Under the pieces are notes generated by a model. The model did not search any database. It saw only the letters and a program-made list of their open reading frames with translations, and was not told where the DNA came from. The position numbers and the translations under genes are program-made. From positions 4,169,201 through 4,233,200 of the forward strand of contig NZ_KN708638.1 of the NCBI RefSeq assembly GCF_000805335.1: a DNA stretch of 64,000 nt, in the 5' to 3' direction. Origin of the DNA: Streptomyces sp. CT34 (GTDB lineage: Bacteria; Actinomycetota; Actinomycetes; Streptomycetales; Streptomycetaceae). Shown here piece after piece: positions 37,886 through 46,512 of the stretch. Within the stretch, counting starts at the first letter, position 1, and each line of letters starts with the position of its first letter.

Positions 37886-39793
37886 TCAGCCGTTCTTGAT
37901 GCGGTTGGTCAGCTCGGTGACCTGGTTGTAGATGGAGCGCCGCTCGGCCATCAGCGCGCGGATCTTGCGGTCGGCGTGCATCACGGTCGTATGGTCGCGC
38001 CCGCCGAACTGGGCGCCGATCTTCGGCAGCGAGAGATCGGTCAGCTCCCGGCACAGGTACATCGCGATCTGGCGGGCCGTCACCAGCACCCGGCTGCGCG
38101 AGGATCCGCACAGATCGTCGATGGTCAGCCCGAAGTAGTCGGCGGTCGACGCCATGATCGCCGTCGCGGTGATCTCCGGCGCGGCGTCCTCGCCCCCGGG
38201 GATCAGGTCCTTCAGCACGATCTCGGTGAGTCCCAGGTCCACCGGCTGCCGGTTCAGCGACGCGAACGCGGTGACCCGGATCAGCGCGCCCTCCAGCTCG
38301 CGGATGTTGCGCGAGATCCGGGACGCGATGAACTCCAGCACCTCCGGCGGCGCGTTCAGCTGCTCCTGCACCGCCTTCTTGCGCAGGATCGCGATCCGGG
38401 TCTCCAGCTCCGGCGGCTGGACGTCGGTGATCAGGCCCCACTCGAAGCGGTTGCGCAGCCGGTCCTCAAGGGTGACCAGCTGCTTGGGCGGCCGGTCACT
38501 GGAGAGCACGATCTGCTTGTTCGCGTTGTGCAGCGTGTTGAAGGTGTGGAAGAACTCCTCCTGCGTCGACTCCTTGCTCGCCAGGAACTGGATGTCGTCG
38601 ACGAGCAGGATGTCCATGTCCCGGTAGCGCTTGCGGAACGCGTCCGCCTTGCCGTCGCGGATGGAGTTGATGAACTCGTTGGTGAACTCCTCCGAGCTCA
38701 CGTACCGCACCCGGGTGCCGGGATACAGGCTGCGCGCGTAGTGCCCGATGGCGTGCAGCAGGTGGGTCTTGCCCAGCCCCGACTCCCCGTAGATGAACAG
38801 CGGGTTGTACGCCTTCGCCGGTGCCTCGGCGACCGCGACCGCGGCGGCGTGCGCGAAGCGGTTGGAGGCGCCGATGACGAAGGTGTCGAAGAGGTACTTG
38901 GGGTTCAGTCGCGCGGTCGGCTCCCCGGGGCCGGTCGCCGGTGCGGGCTGCGCGGCGAGCGGCCCGGGTGCGCCGCTGGGTGCGGGCAGCGTGGCGCCGG
39001 GGCCGCCCGGCCGGCCGTTGGGGCCGGGCGGCGGGAGCTCGGAGTGATCGCGGCGCTGCTGGTCATAAGGGGAGCGCGGGCCCTCGCCGTGCCGCGGCGG
39101 CCCACTGCGGTCGGGCGCCTGCGCGCGGTAGTCGTTCTGCGGCTGCTGGTGCTGGTGCTGGTGCTGTTGGTGCTGGAGGTGCGGCGGCTGCGGGGAGGTG
39201 TACGGCTCGCGCCACTGTTCCGCGGAGGGCTCGCGGTCGGGGTAACCGCTGAGGTGCTGCTGCTGCCAGCCGTACTCCTCGCGCGGGCCGACCGCGTCGA
39301 CGGCGGAGTGCTGCGGCCAGGCCCCGGGCTCGTGCCGGGGCTGCGGGTAATCGGGATAGGCGGGGCGGACCGAGGGCAGGTCGTCGCCCTGGTGCCCGTA
39401 GCCCTGCCGGGTCTCGTGCCGCCCGTCGTAGCCGTCGTACGCATCGTGCTGCGGCTGCTGCTGCTGCGTCTGCGGGTGCTGAGGCTGCTGCGGTGCGGAC
39501 TGCTGGGCCGGAGGCTCCTCGGAGGAGTCGTCGACGGTGATCGCGATCCGGATCGGCCGGCCGCACTCATGGCTGAGCGCTTCCCCGATCAGCGGCGCCA
39601 GCCGGCCTTCGAGGACGCCCTTGGCGAATTCGTTGGGCACGGCGAGCAGCGCGGTGTCCGCGACCAGCGCCAGCGGCTGGGTGCGCTTGAGCCAGTCCTG
39701 GTCCTTCGGCTTGAGGCCGTCGGCCTCGGCCCGGAGGAGATGATCGAGTACGCGTGGCCACACTGCGGCAAGATCGGCAGGTACATCAGCCAC
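37886..39793 (-). CDS. dnaA: Replication initiator DnaA
   Basis: 635 residues, GTG start. Domain I about 1-90. Domain II is a very long disordered region (about 91-290), rich in Gln, His, Pro and Gly (for example QTQQQQPQ and HQHQHQQPQ), as in other Streptomyces DnaA. The AAA+ domain III has Walker A GESGLGKT at 336-343 and Walker B LLVDDIQF. Domain IV ends with the DnaA-box helix-turn-helix LPKIGAQFGGRDHTTVMHAD. Binds the oriC boxes next door and a box in its own promoter (39899). Divergent from rpmH. Confidence 0.98.
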   Translation of the reverse strand: MADVPADLAAVWPRVLDHLLRAEADGLKPKDQDWLKRTQPLALVADTALLAVPNEFAKGVLEGRLAPLIGEALSHECGRPIRIAITVDDSSEEPPAQQSAPQQPQHPQTQQQQPQHDAYDGYDGRHETRQGYGHQGDDLPSVRPAYPDYPQPRHEPGAWPQHSAVDAVGPREEYGWQQQHLSGYPDREPSAEQWREPYTSPQPPHLQHQQHQHQHQQPQNDYRAQAPDRSGPPRHGEGPRSPYDQQRRDHSELPPPGPNGRPGGPGATLPAPSGAPGPLAAQPAPATGPGEPTARLNPKYLFDTFVIGASNRFAHAAAVAVAEAPAKAYNPLFIYGESGLGKTHLLHAIGHYARSLYPGTRVRYVSSEEFTNEFINSIRDGKADAFRKRYRDMDILLVDDIQFLASKESTQEEFFHTFNTLHNANKQIVLSSDRPPKQLVTLEDRLRNRFEWGLITDVQPPELETRIAILRKKAVQEQLNAPPEVLEFIASRISRNIRELEGALIRVTAFASLNRQPVDLGLTEIVLKDLIPGGEDAAPEITATAIMASTADYFGLTIDDLCGSSRSRVLVTARQIAMYLCRELTDLSLPKIGAQFGGRDHTTVMHADRKIRALMAERRSIYNQVTELTNRIKNG

Positions 39794-40167
39794 AGGGCAC
39801 GCTCTCTCACAGTCCCACGAATGTGTGATTCTCAGGACGGGCGGGAAGGAATCGGAGTTCAGTCACGGTAGTCAGGGCGGGCCTGGGGATTCAAGTTGTT
39901 GTCCACAGGCTGTGCATAGTGTGTCCTGGCGAGGGGCGTCCGCGCTGCCATGGAGCCGGTTTGACCGGATGACGTAGCCGCGCGTACCGTGACCAGGTCG
40001 AGTTGTCGATGGCTGCTGCCGCCTGCCTCCGATGGGCAAAGATCGCGCTCAAGTGATCGTGTAGCGGTGCACTCGGGCGTTGCGAGCTACTCGTGGGCGC
40101 ACGGTGACAGCCAGTCGACGCCCCACATCTGTCTCCTAGAGACAACAAGGATTCCTGGAGCCCCCGA
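39794..40167. promoter_or_regulatory. dnaA/rpmH divergent promoter region
   Basis: 374 bp without a gene. It contains a perfect DnaA box at 39899-39907 on the dnaA side and promoters of both genes. The AAGGATTCC before the rpmH GTG is its ribosome site. Confidence 0.75.
39899..39907 (+). promoter_or_regulatory. DnaA box in dnaA promoter
   Basis: TTGTCCACA, perfect Streptomyces consensus, about 105 bases before the dnaA start codon. Autoregulation of dnaA is known in the genus and this is the obvious site. Confidence 0.8.
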
Positions 40168-40305
40168 GTGAGCAAGCGCACCTTCCAGCCGAACAACCGC
40201 CGTCGTGCGAAGACCCACGGCTTCCGTCTGCGCATGCGGACCCGCGCCGGCCGCGCGATCCTCGCGTCCCGCCGTGGCAAGGGTCGCGCCCGCCTGTCGG
40301 CCTGA
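40168..40305 (+). CDS. rpmH: Ribosomal protein bL34
   Basis: 45 residues, GTG start. SKRTFQPNNRRRAKTHGFR, then MRTRAGRAILASRRGKGR, the invariant bL34 sequence. Very basic, part of the large subunit. First gene of rpmH-rnpA-yidD-yidC-jag-rsmG, divergent from dnaA as in nearly all bacteria. Confidence 0.98.
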   Translation: MSKRTFQPNNRRRAKTHGFRLRMRTRAGRAILASRRGKGRARLSA

Positions 40306-40329
40306 GCAGCCTGACCCTAGGTCCATGAC

Positions 40330-40788
40330 GTGCTGCCTACCGAACATCGGCTGAGGCGGCGCGAGGACTTTGCGACCGCGGTACGCCGGGGACGCAGGGC
40401 CGGGCGCCCGCTCCTTGTCGTTCATCTTCGTAGCGGTGCAACGGACCCGCACGCAGCGGGGGAATGCGTTCCCCCGGCGCGTGCGGGTTTCGTCGTCAGC
40501 AAGGCCGTTGGTATCGCCGTCGTTCGCAACAAGGTCAAGCGGAGGCTTCGCCACCTCATGCGCGACCGGCTGGACCGGCTCCCCGCCGGTAGCCTGGTTG
40601 TCGTACGGGCCCTGCCCGGCGCGGGGGACGCGGATCACGATCAGCTGGCCCGCGACCTGGACGCCGCGCTCGCGCGGCTGCTGGGAGAGGCGCCGAAAGG
40701 CGGCAATCCCCCAGGGGCTGTGACCGACGGCGGCTCCGCCGCGGGCCCCCGGAACCCCGGACGGGACCCGGGAGGGAGCGCACAGTGA
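40330..40788 (+). CDS. rnpA: Ribonuclease P protein component
   Basis: 152 residues, GTG start 24 bp after rpmH. LPTEHRLRRREDFATAVRRG and the RNA-binding core VVSKAVGIAVVRNKVKRRLRHLMR (RNR motif) are present. Binds the catalytic RNase P RNA for 5' processing of tRNAs. The last 30 residues are Gly/Pro/Asp-rich and poorly conserved. Its GTGA overlaps yidD. Confidence 0.97.
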   Translation: MLPTEHRLRRREDFATAVRRGRRAGRPLLVVHLRSGATDPHAAGECVPPARAGFVVSKAVGIAVVRNKVKRRLRHLMRDRLDRLPAGSLVVVRALPGAGDADHDQLARDLDAALARLLGEAPKGGNPPGAVTDGGSAAGPRNPGRDPGGSAQ

Positions 40789-41102
40789 AGTACCCGCTGC
40801 TGCTTTTGATCAAGATTTACCAGTGGACCATCAGCCCCCTGCTGGGGCCGGTCTGCAAGTACTACCCGTCGTGCTCGCACTATGGCTATACGGCCATCGA
40901 CCGGCACGGCGCGGTGAAAGGGACTGCGCTCACGGCCTGGCGCATCCTGCGGTGCAACCCGTGGTCGCTCGGTGGCGTCGACCACGTCCCTCCCCGGAAG
41001 CGTCCGGTTTGGCATCAGCGGCTGAGGAGCCGCCTGGGCGGGCCCACCGTCCCTGAGCCTGTCGCCCAGCCCGAGACTCAGCCCAACGCCCAAGGAGCCT
41101 GA
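40785..41102 (+). CDS. yidD: Membrane protein insertion efficiency factor YidD
   Basis: 105 residues, GTG start overlapping the rnpA stop. Amphipathic KYPLLLLIKIYQWTISPLL, then CKYYPSCSHYG with the conserved cysteines, then RILRCNPWSLGGVDHVP. Peripheral inner-membrane protein helping YidC-dependent insertion. C-terminal Pro/Gln-rich tail is unique to actinobacteria. Confidence 0.96.
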   Translation: MKYPLLLLIKIYQWTISPLLGPVCKYYPSCSHYGYTAIDRHGAVKGTALTAWRILRCNPWSLGGVDHVPPRKRPVWHQRLRSRLGGPTVPEPVAQPETQPNAQGA

Positions 41103-41105
41103 TTC

Positions 41106-42239
41106 GTGGACACGATCCTCGGTCCTCTCTATTACGCAGTTTCCTGGATCATCGTCCAGTTCCACTCGTTCTACAGCCTTGTCTTTGATCGGGACAGTGG
41201 AGCTGCGTGGGGTCTGTCCATCGTTTCGCTGGTGGTGCTGATCCGTGTCTGCTTGATCCCGCTCTTCGTGAAGCAGATCAAGTCGACGCGGAACATGCAG
41301 GCGCTCCAGCCGAAGATGAAGGCGATCCAGGAGCGCTACAAGAGCGACAAGCAGCGCCAGTCCGAAGAGATGATGAAGCTCTACAAGGAGACGGGCACCA
41401 ACCCGCTCTCGAGCTGTCTCCCGATTCTGGCCCAGTCGCCGTTCTTCATCTCGCTGTACCAGGTCCTCAGCCACATCGCCCAGAACAAGACGGTCGGCGT
41501 CATTGACCAGTCGCTGCTGGCGAGCGCGCAGAAGGCGCACATCTTCGGTGCCCCGCTCGCGGCGAAGTTCATGGACAGCGCGGCGAAGATCCAGAGCCTC
41601 GGCGCTTCGCTGACCGACGTCCGCGTCGTCACGATCATCATGATCGTCCTGATGTCGGCGTCGCAGTTCTACACCCAGCGCCAGCTGATGACCAAGAACG
41701 TCGACCTCACGGTGAAGACGCCGTTCATGCAGCAGCAGAAGATGCTGATGTACGTCTTCCCGGTCATGTTCGCCGTCTTCGGTATCAACTTCCCCGTCGG
41801 TGTGCTCGTCTACTGGCTGACCACCAACGTGTGGACCATGGGCCAGCAGATGTTCGTCATCCGCCGTAACCCCACCCCGGGCAGCAAGGCGTTCACCGAG
41901 CGTCAGGAGCGGCTGCGCGCCAAGGGCAAGCTCGTCGAGAGCCCCGCCGAGATCGAGGCGAAGAAGGCCGCCGAGGAGGCCCGCCAGAACCGCCAGCAGC
42001 CCAAGCGCCAGACGAAGGCAAAGCGGCAGGCCGGCACCGGCGCCCCGACGGGTGGCGCGCAGAACCGTACGCGTGCCGGCTCGGCGTCGGGTGGTACGGC
42101 TGCTCGCTCCTCGAAGGCGTCCGCGCAGGACAGTGAGGGGACCGGCGAGACGCCCGGCAAGGGCGGCTCCGGATCCCGTTCCACCAAGTCCGGGCAGCGC
42201 AAGGGCCAGCAGCGCCCCAAGCACCCGTCCAAGAAGTAA
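41106..42239 (+). CDS. yidC: Membrane protein insertase YidC
   Basis: 377 residues, GTG start 3 bp after yidD. About five membrane helices. The first segment (YYAVSWIIVQFHSFYSLVF) and the conserved cytoplasmic hairpin with RNMQALQPKMKAIQERYKSDKQRQSEEMMKLYKE are typical of YidC/Oxa1. The hydrophilic-groove region follows (NPLSSCLPILAQSPFFISLYQ). A long basic cytoplasmic tail (about 275-377, K/R/Q/G-rich) may contact the ribosome. Inserts membrane proteins alone or with SecYEG. Confidence 0.97.
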   Translation: MDTILGPLYYAVSWIIVQFHSFYSLVFDRDSGAAWGLSIVSLVVLIRVCLIPLFVKQIKSTRNMQALQPKMKAIQERYKSDKQRQSEEMMKLYKETGTNPLSSCLPILAQSPFFISLYQVLSHIAQNKTVGVIDQSLLASAQKAHIFGAPLAAKFMDSAAKIQSLGASLTDVRVVTIIMIVLMSASQFYTQRQLMTKNVDLTVKTPFMQQQKMLMYVFPVMFAVFGINFPVGVLVYWLTTNVWTMGQQMFVIRRNPTPGSKAFTERQERLRAKGKLVESPAEIEAKKAAEEARQNRQQPKRQTKAKRQAGTGAPTGGAQNRTRAGSASGGTAARSSKASAQDSEGTGETPGKGGSGSRSTKSGQRKGQQRPKHPSKK

Positions 42240-42253
42240 GAAGGAGTCCTTCC

Positions 42254-42760
42254 GTGACGGACACGACCCCTGCCACCAAGGGCACCGACACCCTGACCCG
42301 CCTGGAGCAGGAAGGCGAGATCGCGGCCGACTACCTCGAAGGCCTGCTGGACATCGCGGACCTCGACGGTGACATCGACATGGATGTCGAGGCTGACCGC
42401 GCCGCGGTGTCGATCATCAGCGATTCGACCAGCCGTGATCTCCAGAAGCTGGTGGGCCGGGACGGCGAGGTGCTGGAGGCGCTGCAGGAGCTGACGCGGC
42501 TTGCCGTGCACCGCGAGACCGGTGACCGCAGCCGTCTGATGCTGGACATCGCCGGCTTCCGGGCGCGTAAGCGCGAGGAGCTCACCAAGATCGGCGCGAA
42601 CGCGGCGGCGGAGGCCAAGAGCACCGGGCAGCCGGTGAAGCTCGACCCGATGACGCCGTTCGAGCGCAAGGTCGTGCACGACGCGGTGGCCGCGGCCGGG
42701 CTGCAGAGCGAGTCCGAGGGCGAGGAGCCGCAGCGCCGAGTGGTTGTCCTTCCGGCCTGA
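42254..42760 (+). CDS. jag: RNA-binding protein Jag/KhpB (KH and R3H domains)
   Basis: 168 residues, GTG start after AAGGAG. KH domain with ISDSTSRDLQKLVGRDGEVLEALQELTRLAVHRETGD, then R3H with LDIAGFRARKREEL...PMTPFERKVVHDAVAAAGL. Cytoplasmic small-RNA/mRNA-binding protein tied to cell elongation in Gram-positives. Between yidC and rsmG, the normal position. Confidence 0.96.
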   Translation: MTDTTPATKGTDTLTRLEQEGEIAADYLEGLLDIADLDGDIDMDVEADRAAVSIISDSTSRDLQKLVGRDGEVLEALQELTRLAVHRETGDRSRLMLDIAGFRARKREELTKIGANAAAEAKSTGQPVKLDPMTPFERKVVHDAVAAAGLQSESEGEEPQRRVVVLPA

Positions 42761-42781
42761 TCGCTCAGCGCTCAGTCTTTC

Positions 42782-42811
42782 TTGGCCCCGTCTGCTCGCA
42801 GGCGGGGCCAA
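42782..42811 (+). terminator. Terminator after jag
   Basis: 9-bp stem TTGGCCCCG/CGGGGCCAA (42782-42790 with 42803-42811), then AACTTG. It precedes the rsmG ribosome site, so partial termination or readthrough is possible. Confidence 0.7.
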
Positions 42812-42892
42812 AACTTGTCAGCCTTCTGTGATACCCCCGGGAGCAGCCCGGGGCCCGGCAGGAAAAGCAGTCCCAGAGGAAGGGCGGTTCCC

Positions 42893-43618
42893 GTGACGGA
42901 GGCAGCAGCGGAGCTCCCTCCTGCGCCGAAAACGGCGCAGGAGGTATTCGGCGAGCGCTTTCCGGAGGCCGTACGGTACGGCGAACTGCTCGCCGACGCG
43001 GGTGTGAAGCGCGGGCTGATCGGTCCACGCGAGGTTCCGCGGCTGTGGGAGCGGCACCTGCTCAACTGCGCGGTGCTCTCCGAGGTCGTGCCGGAGGGCG
43101 TCTCGGTCTGTGATGTGGGTTCGGGGGCAGGGCTGCCCGGTATCCCGTTGGCGCTGGTGCGTCCGGACCTGAGGATCACACTCCTGGAGCCGCTGCTGCG
43201 GCGGACGAACTTCCTTCAGGAAGTGGTCGAGCTGCTCGGGCTGGACCATGTCACGGTCGTCCGGGGCCGGGCCGAAGAGGTCATGGGCAAGCTTCCGCAG
43301 GTGCATGTGGTGACCGCGCGGGCGGTCGCGCCGCTGGACCGGCTGGCCGGCTGGGGTGTTCCGCTGCTCCGTCCGTACGGCGAGATGCTGGCGCTCAAGG
43401 GCGACACGGCGGAGGAGGAGCTCAAGGCGGCACGCGCGGCGCTGAGCAAGCTCGGTGTGGTCGAGACCTCGATCGTGCAGGTGGGCGAGGGCGTGGTTGA
43501 TCCGCCGTCGACCGTGGTGCGGGTCGAGGTGGGCGAGAGCCCCGGCGGTGTGCGCTTCGCGGCGAAGAGGGCGAAGGCGGCGCGTGTCAGCCGGGCGGCG
43601 AGGGGCCGCCGGCGTTGA
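42893..43618 (+). CDS. rsmG: 16S rRNA (guanine527-N7) methyltransferase RsmG
   Basis: 241 residues from GTG at 42893, preceded by AGGAAGGG; the 37 upstream codons lie over the terminator. AdoMet-binding motif VCDVGSGAGLPGIPLAL (about 70-85), then LLEPLLRRTNFL and VTARAVAPL. Methylates G527 of 16S rRNA; loss gives low-level streptomycin resistance. Classic GidB position before parA. Confidence 0.96.
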   Translation: MTEAAAELPPAPKTAQEVFGERFPEAVRYGELLADAGVKRGLIGPREVPRLWERHLLNCAVLSEVVPEGVSVCDVGSGAGLPGIPLALVRPDLRITLLEPLLRRTNFLQEVVELLGLDHVTVVRGRAEEVMGKLPQVHVVTARAVAPLDRLAGWGVPLLRPYGEMLALKGDTAEEELKAARAALSKLGVVETSIVQVGEGVVDPPSTVVRVEVGESPGGVRFAAKRAKAARVSRAARGRRR

Positions 43619-43924
43619 TGCCCGGACGCCGGAGAGGTGCCGGCCGGCTGTAATGCGGTGGGCGTAGCTATCCGCGAAATAGCGGATAGGACGAATTCCG
43701 CAAGCGCCATAAAAAGCCACAAGACGGAGTGTCGCGACTTAATCGGACGCGGCGCTGGCATCGTGTTTCACGTGAAACGTCGTTCTCTGCTGCAAGGGAT
43801 CATCGGCCGTGGTCGTGCGGCTGCCGCGCCGCACGACCGGAGACCCGCAAGGGGCACGAAAGTATCCACAGATGTGGATTCATCCACAGGAGAACGGACC
43901 TCACTGGTTCACGGCGCCGAAAGC
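43619..43924. other. rsmG-parA intergenic region with parS
   Basis: About 300 bp holding an 8-bp stem CTATCCGC/GCGGATAG (43668-43689), a perfect parS (43765-43778) and the parA promoter region. Confidence 0.55.
43765..43778. other. parS site, perfect (upstream of parA)
   Basis: GTTTCACGTGAAAC about 150 bp before parA. In the upstream extension of the parA frame it would read FHVK, not VSRET, which argues that this stretch is not coding. Confidence 0.95.
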
Positions 43925-44995
43925 ATGGCAGGCTCTGACCATTGCGAGCCTGATGTCGAGGAGAGTGAATCCTTGCGGTCCGACGCCAACATCGCGGGAC
44001 CGATGACCGATCCGGTCCCCGGTCCCCGTAGCGAGTCGTTCGGGGACGACGTTTCACGTGAAACGCCGCCCCCGATGGACAACACCCCGATCGGTCGTGC
44101 AGCTCAGCTGGCGGTAGAGGCAATTGGCCACGGGGGTGAGGCGCTTCCCCGACCGGAACAGACCCGGGTCATGGTGGTCGCCAACCAGAAGGGCGGGGTC
44201 GGCAAGACCACCACCACGGTGAACCTCGCGGCCTCGCTGGCGCTGCACGGGGCCCGGGTTCTGGTGATAGACCTCGACCCCCAGGGCAACGCGTCGACTG
44301 CTCTGGGCATCGACCACCACGCCGAAGTGCCGTCCATCTACGACGTGCTGGTCGAGAGCAAGCCCCTCTCCGACGTGGTGCAGCCGGTGGTGGAAGTGGA
44401 GGGCCTTTTCTGCGCCCCCGCCACGATCGATCTGGCCGGTGCCGAGATCGAGTTGGTTTCACTGGTCGCGCGCGAGAGCCGGCTGGACCGGGCCATCAAG
44501 GCGTATGAGCAGCCGCTGGATTACATCCTCATCGACTGTCCGCCCTCGCTGGGGCTGCTGACCGTGAACGCTCTGGTCGCCGGCGCCGAGGTCCTGATCC
44601 CGATTCAGTGCGAGTACTACGCGCTGGAGGGCCTGGGGCAGCTGCTGCGAAACGTCGACCTGGTGCGAGGGCATCTCAACCCCAAGCTCCATGTCTCGAC
44701 GATTCTGCTCACGATGTACGACGGGCGTACCCGGCTCGCGTCACAGGTCGCCGATGAGGTGCGCAGCCACTTCGGCAGCGAGGTGCTCCGTACGAGCATC
44801 CCCCGCTCGGTGCGCATCTCCGAGGCACCCAGCTACGGGCAGACAGTGCTCACCTATGACCCGGGATCCAGTGGCGCGCTCTCGTATCTCGAAGCGGCCA
44901 GAGAGATCGCGTTGCGTGGCGCTCCGCAGACCGGAGGCCAGGGCCTGAGTGTGAACTACGAAGCACAGCACAGCATTTCGGAGGGGAATCAGTGA
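43925..44995 (+). CDS. parA: Chromosome partition ATPase ParA
   Basis: 356 residues from ATG at 43925 (start MAGSDHCEPDVEESESLRSD); ATG at 44003 is the alternative. A disordered N-terminus of about 80 residues precedes the deviant Walker A KGGVGKTTTT. Then come DLDPQGNASTALG and the ATPase core. ParA-ATP coats the nucleoid and moves ParB-parS complexes in sporulating aerial hyphae. The N-terminal region contains a parS at 44051 read as VSRET. Coupled to parB by a GTGA overlap. Confidence 0.97.
   Translation: MAGSDHCEPDVEESESLRSDANIAGPMTDPVPGPRSESFGDDVSRETPPPMDNTPIGRAAQLAVEAIGHGGEALPRPEQTRVMVVANQKGGVGKTTTTVNLAASLALHGARVLVIDLDPQGNASTALGIDHHAEVPSIYDVLVESKPLSDVVQPVVEVEGLFCAPATIDLAGAEIELVSLVARESRLDRAIKAYEQPLDYILIDCPPSLGLLTVNALVAGAEVLIPIQCEYYALEGLGQLLRNVDLVRGHLNPKLHVSTILLTMYDGRTRLASQVADEVRSHFGSEVLRTSIPRSVRISEAPSYGQTVLTYDPGSSGALSYLEAAREIALRGAPQTGGQGLSVNYEAQHSISEGNQ
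44051..44064. other. parS site, perfect (inside parA)
   Basis: GTTTCACGTGAAAC, read as VSRET in ParA. Confidence 0.95.
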
Positions 44996-46092
44996 GCGAA
45001 CGACGTAGAGGGCTGGGCCGTGGGCTCGGTGCGCTGATCCCCGCGGCACCGCAGAACACGGACTCTGCCGGGCCCACGGGGGGACGGGGAGCGACGTCAC
45101 CGTCGTCCGTACCGGTTCTGGCCACGGATCGAGGAGTAGCGGCTGCCAAGGTCGCTTCGCTGCCGACACCCGGTGTTTCACGTGAAACAGGGGCACCGGC
45201 CGAAGCGGAGAAGTCCGCGGAAGCCGCGTCAGAGGTAGCGGGTGCCCACTTCGCCGAGGTGCCGCTGGATGCGATCCGGCCGAATCCGCGGCAGCCCCGT
45301 GAGGTTTTCGACGAGGATGCCCTAGCGGAACTGGTCACCTCCATCAAGGAGGTGGGGCTGCTCCAGCCGGTGGTGGTCCGTCAGATCGCGCCCGGCAGCT
45401 ACGAGCTCATCATGGGCGAGCGGCGCTGGCGGGCATCCCGTGAGGCTGGGCTGGAGAAGATCCCCGCCATCGTGCGGGCCACGGAAGACGAGCGGCTGCT
45501 GCTCGATGCGCTGCTGGAGAATCTGCACCGGGCTCAGCTCAATCCGCTGGAGGAGGCTGCCGCCTACGACCAGCTGCTGCAGGACTTCAAATGCACGCAT
45601 GACGAGCTGGCCGACAGGATCGGACGTTCACGTCCGCAGGTCTCCAACACGCTGCGGCTGCTGAAGCTGTCGCCGGCCGTGCAGAAGCGGCTTGCGGCCG
45701 GGGTGCTCTCCGCCGGGCATGCCCGTGCCCTGCTGTCCCTGGAGGACTCGGAAGAGCAGGACCAGCTCGCGCGCCGGATCGTGGCGGAGGGGCTGTCGGT
45801 CCGCTCGGTCGAGGAGATCGTGACGCTCATGGGCTCGAATCCCAAGAGCGCGAGCAAGGCGAAGGGACCGCGGGCCGGCGCCCGGGTGTCCCCCGCGCTC
45901 ACCGGTCTTGCCTCCCGGCTATCCGATCGGTTCGAGACCCGGGTGAAGGTCGACCTCGGCCAGAAGAAGGGAAAGATCGTCGTCGAGTTCGCCTCCATGG
46001 ACGATCTGGAGCGGATCCTCGGCACCCTCGCTCCCGGCGAGGGGCCGGTGCTGGGAAAGTCGCTGTCCGAGGAGAGCGACGAAGAAGAGTGA
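44992..46092 (+). CDS. parB: Chromosome partition protein ParB
   Basis: 366 residues, GTG start overlapping the parA stop. N-terminal ERRRGLGRGLGALIP (ParA-interacting box). Then come CTP-binding motifs (NPRQPRE..., GERRWRASREAG, LLENLHRAQLNPLEEA) and a helix-turn-helix for parS (ELADRIGRSRPQVSNTLRLL). A C-terminal dimerisation domain ends in LGKSLSEE. ParB clamps spread from parS using CTP. Its own gene carries a parS at 45175. Confidence 0.98.
   Translation: MSERRRGLGRGLGALIPAAPQNTDSAGPTGGRGATSPSSVPVLATDRGVAAAKVASLPTPGVSRETGAPAEAEKSAEAASEVAGAHFAEVPLDAIRPNPRQPREVFDEDALAELVTSIKEVGLLQPVVVRQIAPGSYELIMGERRWRASREAGLEKIPAIVRATEDERLLLDALLENLHRAQLNPLEEAAAYDQLLQDFKCTHDELADRIGRSRPQVSNTLRLLKLSPAVQKRLAAGVLSAGHARALLSLEDSEEQDQLARRIVAEGLSVRSVEEIVTLMGSNPKSASKAKGPRAGARVSPALTGLASRLSDRFETRVKVDLGQKKGKIVVEFASMDDLERILGTLAPGEGPVLGKSLSEESDEEE
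45175..45188. other. parS site, perfect (inside parB)
   Basis: GTTTCACGTGAAAC, read as VSRET in the variable N-terminal linker of ParB. Confidence 0.95.
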
Positions 46093-46113
46093 GCTGATCC
46101 ATTCGGCCCCAAG

Positions 46114-46153
46114 GCGGGCCGTGTTCCGGAGTGGATACCGGAACACGGCCCGC
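46114..46153 (+). terminator. Terminator of parAB
   Basis: 16-bp stem (46114-46129 with 46138-46153), 8-base loop, followed by CCTTTGCTTTC, 21 bases after the parB stop. Confidence 0.88.
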
Positions 46154-46254
46154 CCTTTGCTTTCCGGCAGTACCCGTGCCCGTAAAGGGTGGATACGATG
46201 CGATCGGGTATGGCACGCATCCACGTGGAGAGACCTCACATCGAGGAGAGGGCC

Positions 46255-46512
46255 ATGCGATCAGTGAGCCGCACCGGACTGCTGGCGGCGGGCTTCGGCC
46301 TTGCGGCCATCGGAGGGTTCGTTGGTGGTCTGCTCAGGGAGCAGGCGGCGCTGACTGCGCTGCGTGGTGCGGCAGGCGAGGGAAGCGAGGACCTGGTTCC
46401 ATGGGCCGTCGGCTCGTACCGCTCACGCTGGACAACCTTCCGGATCTCCCCAAGCGCTGTCGCTCCTGCGTCTTCTGGGAGCTCGACCCCGTCAGCGGCG
46501 AAGCCGCGGTAA
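46255..46512 (+). CDS. Possible 85-residue membrane protein overlapping GNAT gene
   Basis: ATG at 46255 follows a good GAGGAGAGG ribosome site and opens with a predicted membrane helix (TGLLAAGFGLAAIGGFVGGLL). The frame overlaps the next gene by 112 bp in another phase. Beyond about residue 48 the codons are those of the overlap and the protein looks random. It may be a real small gene read into the overlap, or a chance frame. No family recognised. Confidence 0.3.
   Translation: MRSVSRTGLLAAGFGLAAIGGFVGGLLREQAALTALRGAAGEGSEDLVPWAVGSYRSRWTTFRISPSAVAPASSGSSTPSAAKPR

Noticed and set aside
37730..39871. 713-codon plus-strand frame opposite dnaA
   Set aside because: Shadow of dnaA; Val/Arg/Leu-rich nonsense composition.
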